Shown: positions 1 to 6,935, counted from the stretch's first letter. The stretch is 10,853 bases of DNA from an uncultured Streptomyces sp. (GCA_946480485.1 CAMLJW010000152.1:1-10853), one strand, 5' to 3'. The notes: generated by a model not told the origin, from the sequence alone. A program made the numbers and translations.

Positions 1-2
1 GG

Positions 3-2246
3 TACGTGACGGAGAAGTACGGCGCCGACAAGGTCGCCATGATCGGCACGTACGGCAAGATCAAGGCGAAGAACGCGATCAAGGACTCCGCGCGCGTGCT
101 GGGCTACCCGTACGCGATGGGCGACCGGCTCACCAAGGCCATGCCCGCCGACGTCCTCGGCAAGGGCATCGACCTGAACGGCATCACCGACCCCTCCCAC
201 CCGCGGTACGGCGAGGCGGGCGAGATCAGGGGGATGTACGAGAACGAGCCGGACGTGCAGAAGGTCATCGACACCGCCAAGGGCGTCGAGGGCCTGGTCC
301 GGCAGATGGGTGTGCACGCGGCCGGCGTGATCATGTCCAGCGAGACCATCACCGACCACGTCCCGGTCTGGGTCAGGCACACCGACGGCGTGACCATCAC
401 GCAGTGGGACTACCCGAGTTGCGAGTCGCTCGGCCTGCTGAAGATGGACTTCCTGGGCCTGCGCAACCTGACGATCATGGACGACGCCGTCAAGATGGTG
501 AAGTTCAACAAGGGCCTCGACATCGACCTGTTGAGCCTTCCGCTCGACGACCCGACGACCTTCGAACTGCTCCAGCGCGGCGACACCCTGGGCGTCTTCC
601 AGTTCGACGGTGGCCCCATGCGCTCGCTGCTGCGCCTGATGAAGCCGGACAACTTCGAGGACATCTCCGCCGTCTCGGCCCTCTACCGTCCCGGCCCGAT
701 GGGCATGGACTCGCACACCAACTACGCGCTGCGCAAGAACGGCATCCAGGAGATCACGCCGATCCACAAGGAGCTCGAAGAGCCCCTCGAGGAGGTCCTG
801 GCGGTCACCTACGGTCTGATCGTCTACCAGGAGCAGGTGCAGAAGGCCGCCCAGATCATCGCCGGCTACTCGCTCGGCGAGGCCGACATCCTCCGCCGCG
901 TGATGGGCAAGAAGAAGCCCGAGGAGCTGGCGAAGAACTTCACCATCTTCCAGGCAGGCGCCCGCAAGAACGGCTACAGCGACGAGGCGGTCCAGGCCCT
1001 CTGGGACGTGCTGGTCCCGTTCGCCGGCTACGCCTTCAACAAGGCACACTCGGCCGCGTACGGACTCGTGTCGTACTGGACGGCGTATCTGAAGGCGAAC
1101 CACCCGGCCGAGTACATGGCCGCGCTGCTCACCTCGGTCAAGGACGACAAGGACAAGTCGGCCGTTTACCTCAACGAGTGCCGCCGTATGGGCATCAAGG
1201 TGCTGCCGCCGGACGTCAACGAGTCGATGTCCAACTTCGCCGCCCAGGGTGACGACGTGATCCTCTTCGGACTGTCCGCGGTGCGAAACGTCGGCACCAA
1301 CGTCGTCGAGGCGATCATCCGCTGCCGCAAGGCCAAGGGAAAGTACGCCTCCTTCCCCGACTACCTCGACAAGGTCGAAGCGGTCGTCTGCAACAAGCGG
1401 ACCACCGAATCGCTCATCAAGGCCGGCGCGTTCGACACGATGGGCCACACCCGCAAGGGACTGACGGCCCAGTACGAACCGATGATCGACAACGTGGTCC
1501 AGGTCAAACGCAAGGAGGCCGAGGGCCAGTTCGACCTCTTCGGGGGCATGGGCGACGAGGCCGCCGACGAACCAGGCTTCGGCCTCGACGTCATCTTCAC
1601 CGACGACGAATGGGACAAGACCTACCTGCTCGCCCAGGAACGCGAGATGCTCGGCCTGTACGTCTCCGACCACCCCCTCTTCGGCCTGGAACACGTCCTG
1701 TCCGACAAGGCCGACGTGGGTATCGCCCAGCTCACCGGCGGTGACTTCGGCGACGGCGCGGTCGTCACCATCGGCGGCATCATCTCCGGCCTGCAACGCA
1801 AGATGACCAAACAGGGCAACGCCTGGGCGATCGCCACCGTCGAGGACCTCGCCGGCTCCATCGAGTGCATGTTCTTCCCCGCCACCTACCAGCTGGTGTC
1901 CACCCAACTCGTCGAGGACGCCGTCGTGTTCGTCAAGGGACGCCTCGACAAACGCGAGGACGTGCCGCGGCTTGTCTCCATGGAACTGCAGGTACCGGAT
2001 CTGTCGAACGCGGGCACCAACGCGCCCGTGATTCTCACGATTCCGGCGCTGAAGGTCACCCCGCCCATGGTCAGCCGGCTCGGCGAGATCCTCAGCCACC
2101 ACAAGGGCGAGAGCGAGGTGCGCATCAAGTTGCAGGGCCCGCGCAGGACCACGGTGCTGCGGCTCGACCGGCACCGGGTCAAGCCGGACCCCGCGCTCTT
2201 CGGTGATCTGAAGGTGCTGCTCGGACCGTCCTGCCTCGCGGGCTGA
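3..2246 (+). CDS. dnaE: DNA polymerase III subunit alpha, 3' portion (5' end outside window)
   Basis: C-terminal ~747 residues of the replicative polymerase, which extends DNA at the fork in the cytoplasm. The frame is open through the left edge, so the GTG at 6 is not a start; full-length actinobacterial DnaE is about 1180 residues, so the PHP domain and the first two catalytic aspartates lie upstream. Counting from position 6, I see the GVHAAGVIMS motif (102-111), the third palm aspartate in KMDFLGLRNLTI (D148), a VFQFDGGPMRSLLRLM segment (about 198-213), the LYRPGPMGMD motif, a finger region with QEQVQ and AGYAFNKAHSAAYG, a helix-hairpin-helix region starting near GLSAVRNVG (about 419), and an OB-fold (about 585-661, GGIISGLQRKMTKQG to the FVKGRLDKRED strand). 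The C-terminus matches the family ending. No frameshift or missing motif is visible. It is followed directly by a strong terminator. Confidence 0.97.
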   Translation, partial: YVTEKYGADKVAMIGTYGKIKAKNAIKDSARVLGYPYAMGDRLTKAMPADVLGKGIDLNGITDPSHPRYGEAGEIRGMYENEPDVQKVIDTAKGVEGLVRQMGVHAAGVIMSSETITDHVPVWVRHTDGVTITQWDYPSCESLGLLKMDFLGLRNLTIMDDAVKMVKFNKGLDIDLLSLPLDDPTTFELLQRGDTLGVFQFDGGPMRSLLRLMKPDNFEDISAVSALYRPGPMGMDSHTNYALRKNGIQEITPIHKELEEPLEEVLAVTYGLIVYQEQVQKAAQIIAGYSLGEADILRRVMGKKKPEELAKNFTIFQAGARKNGYSDEAVQALWDVLVPFAGYAFNKAHSAAYGLVSYWTAYLKANHPAEYMAALLTSVKDDKDKSAVYLNECRRMGIKVLPPDVNESMSNFAAQGDDVILFGLSAVRNVGTNVVEAIIRCRKAKGKYASFPDYLDKVEAVVCNKRTTESLIKAGAFDTMGHTRKGLTAQYEPMIDNVVQVKRKEAEGQFDLFGGMGDEAADEPGFGLDVIFTDDEWDKTYLLAQEREMLGLYVSDHPLFGLEHVLSDKADVGIAQLTGGDFGDGAVVTIGGIISGLQRKMTKQGNAWAIATVEDLAGSIECMFFPATYQLVSTQLVEDAVVFVKGRLDKREDVPRLVSMELQVPDLSNAGTNAPVILTIPALKVTPPMVSRLGEILSHHKGESEVRIKLQGPRRTTVLRLDRHRVKPDPALFGDLKVLLGPSCLAG

Positions 2247-2264
2247 CCGGCGGTCGATGCACAA

Positions 2265-2295
2265 GAGGGGCGCGTCCATGGCGGACGCGCCCCTC
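2265..2295 (+). terminator. Intrinsic terminator of dnaE (13-bp perfect stem)
   Basis: GAGGGGCGCGTCC (2265-2277) pairs perfectly with GGACGCGCCCCTC (2283-2295) around a 5-nt loop, starting 19 nt after the dnaE stop. There is no U-tract, which is usual for streptomycete terminators. It lies between the convergent dnaE and the small minus-strand gene, so it can serve both directions. Confidence 0.85.
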
Positions 2296-2352
2296 GTCAT
2301 GTGCCTGGGCTCGCAACAGCCCTCACTTCCGTCTCACTTGGGCGGGCTGTGA

Positions 2353-2532
2353 TCAGTTGTGGCCGAAGCGCTTCTGGCGCTTGCGGGCGGCATCAGGGGG
2401 ACCGTCCTGGGTCAGGGACCGTATCGCCTGCTGACTGTCGGTCGCCGCGCCATGTGCCTGCTCCTGCGCCTGCTCGGCCTGCGTGGAGGGGGTCTGGCGG
2501 CCGTTCTGCTTGCGGTTCTTGTTCTTGGCCAT
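2353..2532 (-). CDS. Small basic Gln/Lys/Arg-rich protein, 59 aa, function unknown
   Basis: Reading the minus strand from ATG at 2532 gives 59 codons ending in TGA at 2355-2353. The product begins MAKNKNRKQNGRQTPSTQ and ends ARKRQKRFGHN: basic at both ends, with a Gln/Ala/Glu-rich middle (AEQAQEQAHGAA) and no membrane segment or Cys. A near-perfect Shine-Dalgarno AGGAGG (plus-strand 2542-2547) lies 9 nt before the ATG. Third codon positions are mostly G/C, and plus-strand open frames across this stretch have no ribosome site. The gene is divergent from the NYN gene and convergent with dnaE. It resembles short hypothetical proteins I recall from streptomycetes. The charge suggests nucleic-acid or ribosome contact, but that is inference only. 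Confidence 0.82.
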   Translation of the reverse strand: MAKNKNRKQNGRQTPSTQAEQAQEQAHGAATDSQQAIRSLTQDGPPDAARKRQKRFGHN

Positions 2533-2541
2533 GGTGATCTG

Positions 2542-2547
2542 CCTCCT
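2542..2547 (-). promoter_or_regulatory. Strong ribosome binding site of the 59-aa gene
   Basis: The plus-strand CCTCCT reads AGGAGG on the minus strand, 9 nt before the ATG at 2532. This is the best Shine-Dalgarno match in the window and settles both the start and the reality of this small gene. Confidence 0.8.
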
Positions 2548-2588
2548 GTGGGTACCTGGGGGTCAGGGCCGGGACCAGACTCACATAC

Positions 2589-2632
2589 GCTTATAAAGCA
2601 CGCATTTCGGATAATCACTGTGCGTCATAAGC
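2589..2632. promoter_or_regulatory. Imperfect nested dyad in divergent intergenic region
   Basis: GCTTAT (2589-2594) is mirrored by ATAAGC (2627-2632), and inside it ACGCA (2600-2604) is mirrored by TGCGT (2621-2625); the two centres differ by 2 nt. The dyad sits between the divergent 59-aa and NYN genes in an AT-rich patch that also has GATAAT at 2610-2615 (plus). It could be an operator serving both genes. Only the base symmetry is directly visible. Confidence 0.3.
2590..2618 (-). promoter_or_regulatory. Candidate promoter of the 59-aa gene
   Basis: On the minus strand a TATAAG hexamer (2595-2590) is preceded, after 17 nt, by GTGATT (2618-2613), a weak -35 with three of six consensus bases. 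The predicted start near 2583 would give a leader of about 50 nt containing the AGGAGG site. The segment 2580-2640 is the most AT-rich patch in the window, which supports a promoter but does not prove these hexamers. Confidence 0.3.
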
Positions 2633-2754
2633 ATGGTCGGAGAGCGAACTTCCGATACGCCACGCCGAAGATCGAGTTGCCGCCGTTAACCTCCATGCCG
2701 TCGGGCAGACTCGAAGGAGCCCGAAGCAAACCTCCCGGAAAGAGGGTGGATCGC

Positions 2755-3972
2755 GTGGACCGCTGCATCGTCCTGGTGGACGCCGGGTATCTGCTCGGGG
2801 CCGCTGCCAGCCTCCTTGCCGGAGAGCCTTCGAGGTCCCGGATCACCGTCGACCACGCCGCCCTGATCCTTGGGCTGCGCGAGCGCGCCGAGTCCGACAC
2901 GGAGCGTCCCCTGCTGCGCATCTACTGGTTCGACGGTGCTCCCGACCGCGTGCCGCAACCCGAGCACCGCAGACTGCGGGTGATGCCACGGGTGACCGTA
3001 CGCCTGGGCGCGCTCACCCGCAGTGACGGACGGTGGGCCCAGAAGGGTGTGGACGCCGCCATGCACGCCGAGCTCACCGAACTGGCGCGCAACCGTGCCT
3101 GCTCCGACGTGGTCCTGGTGACCGGTGACGGGGATCTGCTGCCGGGCATGATGGCCGCCAAGGAGCACGGAGTCGCCGTACATCTGTGGGCCGTGCAGGC
3201 CGCCGACGGCGACTACAACCAGTCGGAGGACCTGGTCGCGGAGGCCGACGAACGCCGCGTACTGGACCGGACCTGGATCACCAAGGCCGTACGGGCCAAG
3301 GAGTTCGGCGGGATCTGCGCGCCATCGCCCGCGCCGCGGCCCGAGATCGCCGCGATCCTCTCCGCGCCGCTGCCCGAGTCCGCGATGCCGTCCAGAGGTG
3401 AGCGGAGCGCGCGGGAGCCGGAGCACCGGCATACGGCGGCGAGTGAGAACGGCAGGGAGGAGCGGGTCCCGACCGCGAAGGGGGTGCCGACGCCGAAGGA
3501 CCTGGCGGCGTTGCGCGGGCCCGGTACGCAGGCCGCTCAGCATCCCGCCAACGCGACGTTGCGGTGGTCGTCCGACAAGGGGTGGGTGGACCGGCCCGGG
3601 GGCTCCGCGGAGTCCGCGGAGGTCGCGTCCCTTCCGACGCTCGCGCAGCTCACGACGGCCGAACAGAGGTGGGCCGACCGCGAGGAGGACATCACGACGG
3701 TGAGCGGCGATCCGTACGAGGTCGGACAGGTGTTCGCACGGCGATGGATGGAGCGGCTGTCGGACCAGGCGCTCCTGCAGAGGCTGTCCACGATGTATCC
3801 GCGGGTGCCGCACCGGATCGACGGGGAGCTGCTGCGGTACGCGGCCCGGTTCGGACTCCTCGCGCACAAGGACGACCAGATCGACGAGCACGACCGATAT
3901 GCGATTCGGGCCGGTTTCTGGCGGGAGATCGATGTGCGGACCGCGGCCGAGCACGCGCCGGCGGGTGAGTGA
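2755..3972 (+). CDS. NYN (PIN-like) domain protein, putative RNase, 405 aa
   Basis: Predicted cytoplasmic metal-dependent RNase of the NYN/PIN-like fold. The N-terminal domain (about 1-175) shows the acidic positions expected of the family: D9 in VLVDAGYLLG, D60 in YWFDGAP, KGVD (97-100) and VTGDGDLLPG with D125 and D127. A low-complexity linker (about 185-310) leads to a conserved-looking C-terminal domain (about 318-400) with RRWMERL, RVPHRIDGELLRYAARFG and YAIRAGFW, perhaps a small helical RNA- or protein-binding module. The start is GTG 2755, with a GAGG-type site (2742-2745) before it; an in-frame GTG at 2746 (nine nt earlier) is the alternative. The open frame extends upstream to 2359, but that part overlaps the minus-strand gene and lacks coding character. 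The substrate is unknown. A perfect 9-bp duplication (3604-3621) encodes SAESAE in the linker. Confidence 0.88.
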   Translation: MDRCIVLVDAGYLLGAAASLLAGEPSRSRITVDHAALILGLRERAESDTERPLLRIYWFDGAPDRVPQPEHRRLRVMPRVTVRLGALTRSDGRWAQKGVDAAMHAELTELARNRACSDVVLVTGDGDLLPGMMAAKEHGVAVHLWAVQAADGDYNQSEDLVAEADERRVLDRTWITKAVRAKEFGGICAPSPAPRPEIAAILSAPLPESAMPSRGERSAREPEHRHTAASENGREERVPTAKGVPTPKDLAALRGPGTQAAQHPANATLRWSSDKGWVDRPGGSAESAEVASLPTLAQLTTAEQRWADREEDITTVSGDPYEVGQVFARRWMERLSDQALLQRLSTMYPRVPHRIDGELLRYAARFGLLAHKDDQIDEHDRYAIRAGFWREIDVRTAAEHAPAGE

Positions 3973-3998
3973 ACTCGTCCAAGCCGCGGTCGGTCACG

Positions 3999-4060
3999 CA
4001 CCGCCCGACACCACCGCCTGCACCACCGCCTGACACCGCCGCCTGACACCACCGTCGTGA
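3999..4060. repeat. Tandem repeat, ~13-bp unit, about 4.5 copies
   Basis: Units read CACCGCCCGA (3999-4008), CACCACCGCCTG (4009-4020), CACCACCGCCTGA (4021-4033), CACCGCCGCCTGA (4034-4046) and CACCACCGTCGTGA (4047-4060). The array lies in the 170-bp gap between the NYN stop and the ABC ATPase start. The uneven unit lengths (10, 12, 13, 13, 14) argue against translation. I see no strong hairpin inside it. Confidence 0.75.
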
Positions 4061-4128
4061 TTTCTCGCCGTTGCGACGTATTTCTGCCCCTGGCACGCCC
4101 CGAGCGTGGTTCCGCGCCCGGGACCCCG

Positions 4129-4145
4129 TAGTCTCGTTCCTTGTG
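4129..4145 (+). promoter_or_regulatory. Candidate leaderless promoter -10 (TAGTCT) and GTG start of ABC ATPase
   Basis: TAGTCT at 4129-4134 fits the actinobacterial TANNNT -10, and exactly 8 nt separate it from GTG 4143. Transcription starting at that G would give an mRNA with no 5' leader, and no Shine-Dalgarno sequence is visible before the GTG. I see no clear -35. Confidence 0.5.
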
Positions 4146-5174
4146 AGTACACGCACCGCACAGGCGGTCCCGAAGGGACACGCAGGGGATCTCGTGTGCG
4201 CGGTGCGGGATCTGACGAAGACCTATCCGGCGGTTCGCGGGCGGCGCGGGGCACCCGGCACGCCCGAGGTCAGGGCCACCGACGGCGTACGGATCGACAT
4301 CCGGCGCGGGGAGATCTTCGGGCTGCTGGGACCGAACGGCGCGGGGAAGTCCACCCTCGTACGGCAGCTGACCGGCCTGATGCGCCCCGACCACGGCACC
4401 GTCGAGATCCTCGGGCACGACATCGTGCGCCATCCCGAGCGGGCGGCGCGGATCCTCGCCCACCTCGGGCAGGAGTCCACCGCGCTCGACGAGCTGACGG
4501 TGTCGCTCGCCACGGAGACCACCGGACGGCTGCGCGGGCTCGATGCGCGCGGCGCGCGGGCCGAGCGGGACGCGGTGCTCGAGGAGCTGGGCCTCACGTC
4601 CCTCGCCGGGCGCCCGCTGAGAAAGCTGTCCGGCGGGCAGCGGCGGCTCGCCTGCTTCGCCGCCACACTCGTGGGGCGGCGGCCGCTGCTCGTCCTCGAC
4701 GAGCCGACCACCGGAATGGACCCGATCGCCCGCCGCGCCGTCTGGGGTGCCGTCGACCGGCGCCGGGCCGAGCACGGCACGACGGTCCTCCTGGTCACCC
4801 ACAACGTCATCGAGGCCGAGACGGTCCTCGACCGTGTCGCGGTGCTCGACCAGGGCCGCGTCATCGCCTGCGACACCCCGTTCGGGCTGAAGGAGAAGGT
4901 CGCGGGCGAGGTGCGCGTCGAACTCGTCTGGCGCGAGCGAGCGCCCCTCGACGTCCCCGAGGTCGCCGCTCTGCGCGACCGCGCCGTCGAGTCCGGCCGC
5001 CGCTGGGCGCTGCGCCTCGCCCCCGAGGAGGCCCGTGCGGCGGTCGCCGCCGTCACCGGGGGCGCCGCCTTCGCCGCCCTGGACGACTTCACACTCGCCA
5101 TCCCGAGCCTCGAAGACGTGTACCTCGCGCTGGGCGGGAGCGCGGGCAACGTACGGGGACTGGTCAAAGCGTGA
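4143..5174 (+). CDS. ABC transporter ATP-binding protein (ABC-2 / DrrA-like exporter type), 343 aa
   Basis: Nucleotide-binding subunit that hydrolyses ATP at the inner face of the membrane to drive export through the permease encoded next. Visible motifs: Walker A GPNGAGKS (63-70), Q-loop Q110 in LGQES, signature LSGGQ (162-166), Walker B LLVLDEP with catalytic E187, and H-loop H220 in LLVTHN. After about residue 235 comes the C-terminal extension usual in drug- or lipid-type exporters, ending SLEDVYLALGG. The start is taken at GTG 4143 (VSTRTAQ) from the -10-like TAGTCT 8 nt upstream; the frame is open back to 4071 but without a ribosome site. The permease follows after 64 nt, so the two are probably co-transcribed. 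The substrate cannot be read from the sequence. Confidence 0.93.
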   Translation: MSTRTAQAVPKGHAGDLVCAVRDLTKTYPAVRGRRGAPGTPEVRATDGVRIDIRRGEIFGLLGPNGAGKSTLVRQLTGLMRPDHGTVEILGHDIVRHPERAARILAHLGQESTALDELTVSLATETTGRLRGLDARGARAERDAVLEELGLTSLAGRPLRKLSGGQRRLACFAATLVGRRPLLVLDEPTTGMDPIARRAVWGAVDRRRAEHGTTVLLVTHNVIEAETVLDRVAVLDQGRVIACDTPFGLKEKVAGEVRVELVWRERAPLDVPEVAALRDRAVESGRRWALRLAPEEARAAVAAVTGGAAFAALDDFTLAIPSLEDVYLALGGSAGNVRGLVKA

Positions 5175-5238
5175 GGGTTCGGGCCGCCGTGGTCGTGCGG
5201 AACAGGACGACAGCTGAAGCGAACAGGAGCCGCTCGAC

Positions 5239-6050
5239 GTGAGTGTCGTACCCGCCGCGGCCAGGCCGGGCCGCGCCCTCGCGGTCGAGGACGCCGCCAC
5301 GGAGGGAGCCGCCGCGCTCGGACCGCGGGCGCGCTGGCCGCCGTGTACCGGGCGCAGCTGTCCCGGGCGCGGGTCGCGCGGATTCCGCTGCTGTTCGTGG
5401 CCACCTTCCAGTCCGTCGGGATCATGGTCCTGATGCGCGGAGTGGTGGACGGCGGGGGTGAGGCGCGGGCCGTGGTGGCCGGCTCGTCGGTGCTCGTCGT
5501 CGCCTTCGTCGCGCTGAACCTGCTCGCCCAGTACTTCGGGCAGCTGCGCGCCAGCGGAGGGCTCGACCACTACGCGACGCTGCCGGTGCCGCCGGCGGCC
5601 GTGGTGCTGGGGGCGGCGGGCGCGTACGCCTCCTTCACCGTGCCGGGGACCGTTGTCACCGCCGTCTTCGGGTGTGTGCTCTTCGGGCTGCCACTGGCCC
5701 ATCTGTGGATCCTCGCCGCCGTGATCCCGCTCGCCGGCGCCGCGCTCGCCGGGCTCGGAGCCACCCTCGGTCTGCTCGCGCCGCGGCCCGAGCTCGCCAC
5801 GCTGCTCGGGCAACTGGGGATGTCCGCGGCGCTGCTGCTCGGGGTGCTGCCGCCGGACCGGCTGCCGGCCTTCGTCCAGTACGCGCGTGATCTGCTGCCG
5901 TCCACGTACGGCGTCGAAGCGTTTGGGCTGACGTTCGCAGCGCGCCCCGACTGGGGTGTCGTCGTGCTCGACCTCGCCGTGTGCGCGGGGGTCGGGATCG
6001 CCTCGCTGGCCGTCGCGACCTGGGCGTATCGCCGGGCTGCCGTCCGGTGA
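5239..6050 (+). CDS. ABC-2 type transporter membrane protein, apparent 1-nt frameshift near N-terminus
   Basis: Membrane subunit partnering the upstream ATPase. The main frame runs from about 5337 to the TGA at 6050 and has roughly six hydrophobic segments, including IPLLFVATFQSVGIMVLM, VLVVAFVALNLLAQYF, a long central block (VVLGAAGAYASF through LLLGVLPP) and a C-terminal helix (VVLDLAVCAGVGIASLAVATW). RDLLPSTYGVEAF near the end is a typical family sequence. The only valid start in this frame is GTG 5343, which has no ribosome site. In another frame GTG 5239 has AGGAG (5225-5229) 9 nt ahead and gives a coding-like MSVVPAAARPGRALAVEDA leader ending GPRAR. Restoring one C in the run near 5330-5336 joins it to LAAVYRAQ. 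I therefore give the gene from 5239. This may be a real mutation or a sequencing error; the product as written would be a 235-aa protein from 5343. Confidence 0.8.
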
Positions 6051-6084
6051 AGCGGTGGACGGGCGAGCCTGGCACGATGTCGGA

Positions 6085-6795
6085 GTGACCGCACCGCTGA
6101 CTCCGCCTCCGCCGCCGCACGACCAGTCTCCGCACCAGCAGTCTGCGCATGACCGGTCTGCGCATGACCAGTCTGCGCACCGTGCCTGGCAGGCGGCGCC
6201 GCCGCCCGGTGCCGGCGCGGTCGGATCCGTCGGTTACCAGCAGAAGGACGGCCCCGCGATGAAGACCGAAGTTCGGGAGGCCGCCGTCATCACGATCGCG
6301 ATGGCGCTCGCCGGGGTGCTGTTCGGCGTGCTGTGGTGGTGGCTGACTCCAGAGGTGCCGTTGGTTTCCGACACGTCCGCGGTCTATCTCAAGGACACGG
6401 AGGGGGAGCAGGCCATCAGGGTGGACGGGACGTTCACTCTGATCGCGCTCGGGTTCGGCCTGGTCAGCGCGCTGGTCGTGTTCCTGGTGCGGCGGCGCGG
6501 GGGCGTCGCCGCCGTCGTCGCGCTGACGGTCGGCGGTGTGCTCGGCTCGCTGGTCGCCTGGCGGCTCGGGATCGCGCTCGGGCCCACGCAGGACGTGGTG
6601 GCTCACGCCAAGGAGGTGGGCAAGGGCGTCACGTTCGCGGCGCCGCTGGAGCTTGGGGCCAAGGGGGCGTTGCTGGCGTGGTCCGTCGCGGCGCTGCTGG
6701 TCCATCTCGGGCTGACGGCGTTGTTCGGGCCGCGGGATCCGGATCCGGATCCGTATCAGCAGAGCCCGTATGGTGCGCCTCTGCCTCCGACGTAG
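6085..6795 (+). CDS. DUF2567-like integral membrane protein with His-containing pentapeptide repeat, 236 aa
   Basis: Four hydrophobic helices are visible: AAVITIAMALAGVLFGVLWW, FTLIALGFGLVSALVVFLV, VAALTVGGVLGSLVAW-type, and LLAWSVAALLVHLGLTALF. The motif GPTQDVVAHAKEVGKG precedes the last helix. This matches streptomycete DUF2567 membrane proteins as I recall them; their function is unknown. The N-terminal ~58 residues are cytoplasmic-looking and Pro/His/Gln-rich, with four 15-bp repeats (6121-6180). Start: GTG 6085, 34 nt after the permease stop, with a CACGAT hexamer (6073-6078) 6 nt ahead that could be a leaderless -10. The alternative is ATG 6259 (MKTEVREAAV) with AAGGA at 6244-6248, giving 178 residues without the repeats. 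The coding-like third positions before 6259 favour the long form. GGATCC occurs three times at 6735-6752, encoding DPDPDP. Confidence 0.82.
   Translation: MTAPLTPPPPPHDQSPHQQSAHDRSAHDQSAHRAWQAAPPPGAGAVGSVGYQQKDGPAMKTEVREAAVITIAMALAGVLFGVLWWWLTPEVPLVSDTSAVYLKDTEGEQAIRVDGTFTLIALGFGLVSALVVFLVRRRGGVAAVVALTVGGVLGSLVAWRLGIALGPTQDVVAHAKEVGKGVTFAAPLELGAKGALLAWSVAALLVHLGLTALFGPRDPDPDPYQQSPYGAPLPPT
6121..6180 (+). repeat. Four tandem 15-bp units in the membrane protein N-terminus
   Basis: The 15-bp units at 6121, 6136, 6151 and 6166 are near-identical and in frame. They encode DQSPH, QQSAH, DRSAH and DQSAH, so a histidine recurs every fifth residue. Confidence 0.85.
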
Positions 6796-6851
6796 GGGCG
6801 GGTTTGTCCGGGGCGGGCCGGCACCAGAGTTTTCGCCCCCGCCGCCCCTAC
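6792..6851. terminator. 10-bp inverted repeat spanning the stop codon of the DUF2567-like gene
   Basis: GTAGGGGCGG (6792-6801) is perfectly complementary to CCGCCCCTAC (6842-6851), and the left arm contains the TAG stop. A competing inner pairing, GGCGGG (6812-6817) with CCCGCC (6838-6843), is also possible. The right part (about 6829-6855, beginning GTTTTCGCCCCCGCC) resembles a sequence I recall as recurring between streptomycete genes. A terminator or processing role is inferred. Confidence 0.45.
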
Positions 6852-6856
6852 CCGTT

Positions 6857-6887
6857 GAGTTCCCTGGGGCTCCGCCTCAGGGAGCTC
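6857..6887 (+). terminator. Hairpin terminator between convergent genes (14-bp stem, 3-nt loop)
   Basis: GAGTTCCCTGGGGC (6857-6870) pairs with GCCTCAGGGAGCTC (6874-6887) around TCC. The two departures from perfect pairing are G-U wobbles in plus-strand RNA but A-C mismatches in minus-strand RNA. The hairpin is therefore better formed by transcripts of the membrane-protein gene. Confidence 0.65.
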
Positions 6888-6896
6888 CTCACACGC

Positions 6897-6914
6897 CCCC
6901 AGCCACCGCTGGGG
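6897..6914. terminator. Second hairpin between convergent genes (7-bp stem, 4-nt loop)
   Basis: CCCCAGC (6897-6903) pairs perfectly with GCTGGGG (6908-6914) around CACC. It lies 21 nt beyond the stop of the minus-strand YbaK-type gene, so it probably ends that transcript. Perfect pairing makes it symmetric in both directions. Confidence 0.5.
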
Positions 6915-6935
6915 CCCCGGGAACGGATCGAGGGG

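Noticed and set aside
2359..2754. 132-codon N-terminal extension of the NYN protein
   Set aside because: It overlaps the well-supported minus-strand 59-aa gene and its promoter region; the NYN fold begins right after GTG 2755.
3604..3621. 9-bp perfect duplication as a regulatory repeat
   Set aside because: It is inside the NYN coding sequence, in frame, and encodes SAESAE in the variable linker.
2686..3954. 422-codon minus-strand open frame opposite the NYN gene
   Set aside because: It is an antisense shadow; the plus-strand protein has clear NYN motifs and the minus product has none.
3537..5813. 758-codon open frame on the minus strand
   Set aside because: It is antisense to the NYN, ABC ATPase and permease genes, has no ribosome site, is low-complexity in composition, and arises from the GC-rich codon pattern of the real genes.
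6735..6752. Triple GGATCC as a cloning scar or special site
   Set aside because: It is in frame and encodes DPDPDP at the C-terminus of the membrane protein; a simple codon repeat explains it.
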